A stretch of DNA of 64,000 nucleotides from assembly GCF_018736145.1 (NCBI RefSeq), contig NZ_CP059997.1, positions 4,153,501-4,217,500 on the forward strand, in the 5' to 3' direction. The notes under the pieces were generated by a model. The model was given only the letters and a program-made list of their open reading frames with translations. It did not search any database and was not told where the DNA came from. The first letter of the stretch is position 1. Each line of letters opens with the position of its first letter. Source of the DNA: Amycolatopsis sp. CA-230715. Its GTDB lineage: Bacteria; Actinomycetota; Actinomycetes; Mycobacteriales; Pseudonocardiaceae. This document shows, in pieces, positions 61,785-64,000 of the stretch. The translations under genes were made by a program, and so were the position numbers.

Positions 61785-63188
61785 CTAGCTCTGGGCGAGA
61801 TCGGCGAACCGGCTGTAGTGCAGCTGGTGCGCCACCACGATGGTCGACTGCGGCCCGGCGCGGTGCTTGGCGAGGATCAGGTCGGCCTCGCCCGCGCGCG
61901 GGTCGTCGCGTTCCCACGCGTCGGGCCGGTTGATCAGCAGCACGATGTCCGCGTCCTGCTCCAGCGAACCGGACTCTCGCAGGTCCGACAGCATCGGGCG
62001 CTTGTCCGTCCGCTGTTCGGGACCACGGTTCAGCTGGCTGATCGCGATCACCGGCACCTCGATCTCCTTCGCCAGCAGCTTCAGCTGACGGGAGAACTCC
62101 GACACTTCCTGCTGACGGGATTCGACGCGCTTGCCGGAGGTCATCAGCTGGAGGTAGTCGACGACCACGAGCTTGAGGTCGTTGCGCTGCTTGAGCCGCC
62201 GCGCCTTCGCCCTGATCTCCATCATCGTCATGTTCGGCGAGTCGTCGACGAACAGCGGCGCCTCCGAGATCTCGCTCATCCGGCGCGCCAGCCGCGTCCA
62301 GTCGTCATCGGTCATGCGGCCACCGCGCATGTCGGCGAGCCGGATCTTCGCCTCGGCCGAGAGCATGCGCATGACGATCTCGGTGCGGCTCATTTCCAGC
62401 GAGAAGATGACGCTGCTCATGCCGTGCTTGATCGAGCACGAGCGCGCGAAGTCCAGCCCCAGTGTCGACTTGCCGACACCGGGACGGGCCGCGACGATGA
62501 CCATCTGGCCGGGGTGCAGGCCGTTGGTCACGTCGTCGAGGTCCATGAACCCGGTCGGGATGCCGAACGACTGGCCGCCGCGCGAGGCGATCGCGTCGAT
62601 CTCGTCCATGGTCGGCTGGAGCAGCTCCTCCAGCGCGACGTAGTCCTCGCTGGTGCGCTTCTCGGTGACGTCGTAGATCGCGGCCTGCGCGCGGTCGACC
62701 ACCTCGTCGATGTTGCCGCCGTCGGCGCTGTTCGCGCCGTAGCCGTACTGCACGATCCGGGTGCCCGCCTCGACGAGCCTGCGCAGCACCGCCTTCTCGG
62801 ACACGATCTCGGCGTAGTACCCCGCGTTCGCCGCCGTGGGCACGGTCGCGATCAGGGTGTGCAGGTACGGCGCCCCGCCGACCCTGCCGAGCTCGCCGCG
62901 GCGTTCCAGCTCGGCCGACACGGTGATCGGGTCGGCGGGCTCACCCCTGCCGTAGAGGTCGAGAATGCAGTCGTAGACGGCCTGGTGCTTGGGCAGGTAG
63001 AAGTCGCTCGGGCCGATCGCCTCGATCACGTCGGCGATGGCGTCCTTGGACAGCAGCATCCCGCCGAGCACGGATTGCTCCGCGGCGATGTCCTGCGGTG
63101 GCTGGCGGTCGAAAGTGCCGGGCTCCGGCCCCGGGTCGCTCGGCCCTGGATCGGAGAACATCGGACCGCGGTCGTCGGTCAGCGCCAC
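61785..63188 (-). CDS. dnaB: Replicative DNA helicase
   Basis: A 467-residue hexameric helicase. GTG 63188 follows GAGGAGG; more upstream GTG/ATG starts would add unconserved residues. The N-terminal DnaB domain (PPQDIAAEQSVLGGMLLSKDAI) precedes the RecA-like domain with Walker A (ARPGVGKSTLGLDFA), Walker B (LVVVDYLQLM), and FSLEMSRTEIVMRML. There is no intein, unlike many mycobacterial dnaB genes. The usual upstream rplI gene is not adjacent; an EspG-like gene lies there instead. Confidence 0.97.
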   Translation of the reverse strand: MALTDDRGPMFSDPGPSDPGPEPGTFDRQPPQDIAAEQSVLGGMLLSKDAIADVIEAIGPSDFYLPKHQAVYDCILDLYGRGEPADPITVSAELERRGELGRVGGAPYLHTLIATVPTAANAGYYAEIVSEKAVLRRLVEAGTRIVQYGYGANSADGGNIDEVVDRAQAAIYDVTEKRTSEDYVALEELLQPTMDEIDAIASRGGQSFGIPTGFMDLDDVTNGLHPGQMVIVAARPGVGKSTLGLDFARSCSIKHGMSSVIFSLEMSRTEIVMRMLSAEAKIRLADMRGGRMTDDDWTRLARRMSEISEAPLFVDDSPNMTMMEIRAKARRLKQRNDLKLVVVDYLQLMTSGKRVESRQQEVSEFSRQLKLLAKEIEVPVIAISQLNRGPEQRTDKRPMLSDLRESGSLEQDADIVLLINRPDAWERDDPRAGEADLILAKHRAGPQSTIVVAHQLHYSRFADLAQS

Positions 63189-63683
63189 CGCTGCGGACAC
63201 CTCCTCGTAACGGGAACAGATCCGCGGCGGCCGGGCCTCGACGGCACCGGTCACCGGGACGTTCTGTCGAACACGTGTTCTAGTATGCCGGATCTTCCGG
63301 GCGCGTGCGGTGGTTCCCCGCGGGCGTTCCGGCCGCGCTCCGCACTGCCCGGCCGGAGCACGCTAGATCGCCCGGACGGACGAGTGCAAACCAGCCTGGG
63401 GACGCCGCTGTGTACTACCTGTGGATGAATCGCGGTAACCAGTCACAGGTGCTCCATCCCCTGTGTACAACTTGGGGACAATGACTCCTCCCAGGAGAGA
63501 AATAGCAGGTCAAACCCTGTAGACAAGCTGTGGGTAAGTTAGTTCAAAGACCTGCGGCGTGTCGTGATCCAGCGCCACATCGGCGTGTCGGGGACACGCG
63601 ATCGCACCGGGGTGTGGGAAACCTGTGGATTACCGCTACGGAGGGTAGAACCCTCACTCGCTAGGCTGAGCGGGTGGCGATCT
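63189..63683. promoter_or_regulatory. 495-bp gene-free gap with clustered DnaA-box-like sequences
   Basis: No gene is seen here. Between 63420 and 63632 six or seven nonamers resemble the DnaA box TT(G/A)TCCACA, all in the same orientation: TGTGGATGA (63420), TGTGTACAA (63462), TGGGGACAA (63473), TGTAGACAA (63518), TGTGGGTAA (63529), TGTGGATTA (63624), and weaker TGTGGGAAA (63613). None is an exact match; most have one or two mismatches. The region is also AT-richer than its neighbours. It may be the dnaB promoter under DnaA control or an origin-like element. Confidence 0.5.
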
Positions 63684-64000
63684 TCAGCCGCCCATGATCC
63701 TGCTCTGCGCGCTCCGTAACCGGTCGCCGAACAGCTGGAGCGTCGCGGGCGCGAACGCGATCCGCGAGTCGCCGCGGCCGGGGAGCTCCTCCATCAGCCA
63801 GCGCCCTTCGACGGTGTCGATGAAGTTCAACGGCCGTTCGATGCGGCGCCGCGTGCCCGCCCTGGTGCGCGCCGCCATGTAGACGCTGCCGCCACCGGTG
63901 CGGTCGAGGCCGAGGATCCGCTGCATCTCCTTGCCGCCCGCGGGCGGCGCGCCGGTGCGCGGCGCCGCCTGCATGATCCTGAACCCGTCCTCGGCTTCCG
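63684..64000 (-). CDS. EspG-like ESX secretion-associated protein, C-terminal part
   Basis: Only the last ~105 residues are in the window; the frame runs off the right edge without a start. The ending resembles EspG-family chaperones of type VII (ESX) secretion: GGSVYMAARTRAG, RPLNFIDTVEGRWLMEE and a helical tail. EspG binds ESX substrates such as PE/PPE-type proteins in the cytosol. An ESX locus may therefore start just to the right. Family call is moderate because the N-terminus is missing. Confidence 0.52.
   Translation of the reverse strand, partial: EAEDGFRIMQAAPRTGAPPAGGKEMQRILGLDRTGGGSVYMAARTRAGTRRRIERPLNFIDTVEGRWLMEELPGRGDSRIAFAPATLQLFGDRLRSAQSRIMGG

Noticed and set aside
61785..63188. 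Intein in dnaB
   Set aside because: The helicase domain is continuous through Walker A and B at normal length (467 residues).
63189..63683. Main chromosomal origin (oriC)
   Set aside because: dnaA, dnaN, rpmH and exact DnaA boxes are absent; gene order places the true oriC left of the window. Kept only as a DnaA-site cluster.
1..64000. ParB-binding parS sites expected near the origin
   Set aside because: No GTTTCACGTGAAAC-like sequence was noticed on reading, although parB should lie just left of the window.

Overview
The window reads as chromosome from a high-GC actinobacterium, most likely a Pseudonocardiaceae member close to Amycolatopsis. This rests on GC-rich codon use, GTG starts, 4-nt stop/start overlaps, and the gene order pcnA | nudix - DUF6049 - murJ - pseudokinase - sigM - anti-sigma - trxB - trxA - cwlM, the same order seen left of oriC in mycobacteria. 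parB/parA and oriC would then lie just left of position 1. No tRNA, rRNA, IS element, prophage or CRISPR array was seen.

Layout. 1-3.5 kb: a cut-off aminotransferase, a GNAT acetyltransferase, a small membrane protein and cwlM. 3.7-13.5 kb: one co-directional minus-strand block for envelope and redox functions (trxA, trxB, anti-sigma/sigM, pseudokinase, murJ, DUF6049, nudix), with pcnA divergent. 16.0-26.5 kb: a tightly packed five-gene minus-strand cluster built from NAD+/ADP-ribose toxin folds and immunity-type domains: an ADP-ribosyltransferase-like protein, two TNT-like proteins and two ADP-ribosylglycohydrolase-like proteins. Nearly every catalytic position I can align is replaced, except in one ADP-ribosyltransferase domain. 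This is the best candidate for an undescribed system. 26.6-33.5 kb: MFS exporter, YqgE, SdpI-like protein, phytase-like esterase, and leuS behind what looks like a complete leucine attenuator. 33.5-42.8 kb: HEAT-like protein with TetR, a membrane protein, a frameshifted ribokinase, ptsI under a DasR-type palindrome, and two DUF1707 proteins. 42.9-46.9 kb: lipoprotein and a coupled AI-2E permease/histidine kinase/response regulator operon. 47.1-51.6 kb: two secreted surface proteins, the second made of about 14 chaplin-like repeats and closed by a strong terminator. 51.6-61.7 kb: small regulator/enzyme pairs (LigB-like dioxygenase with MarR, serine hydrolase, HTH/SRPBCC pairs, two DHFR-fold reductases, and a TetR/FAD-monooxygenase operon with a large palindromic operator). 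61.8-64 kb: dnaB, a 495-bp gap rich in DnaA-box-like sequences, and the C-terminal part of an EspG-like ESX protein.

Two genes look broken: the ribokinase (one base missing in its GAGD motif) and a MarR remnant between the LigB-like gene and the divergent MarR gene. All family assignments come from reading the translations by eye. No search was run.
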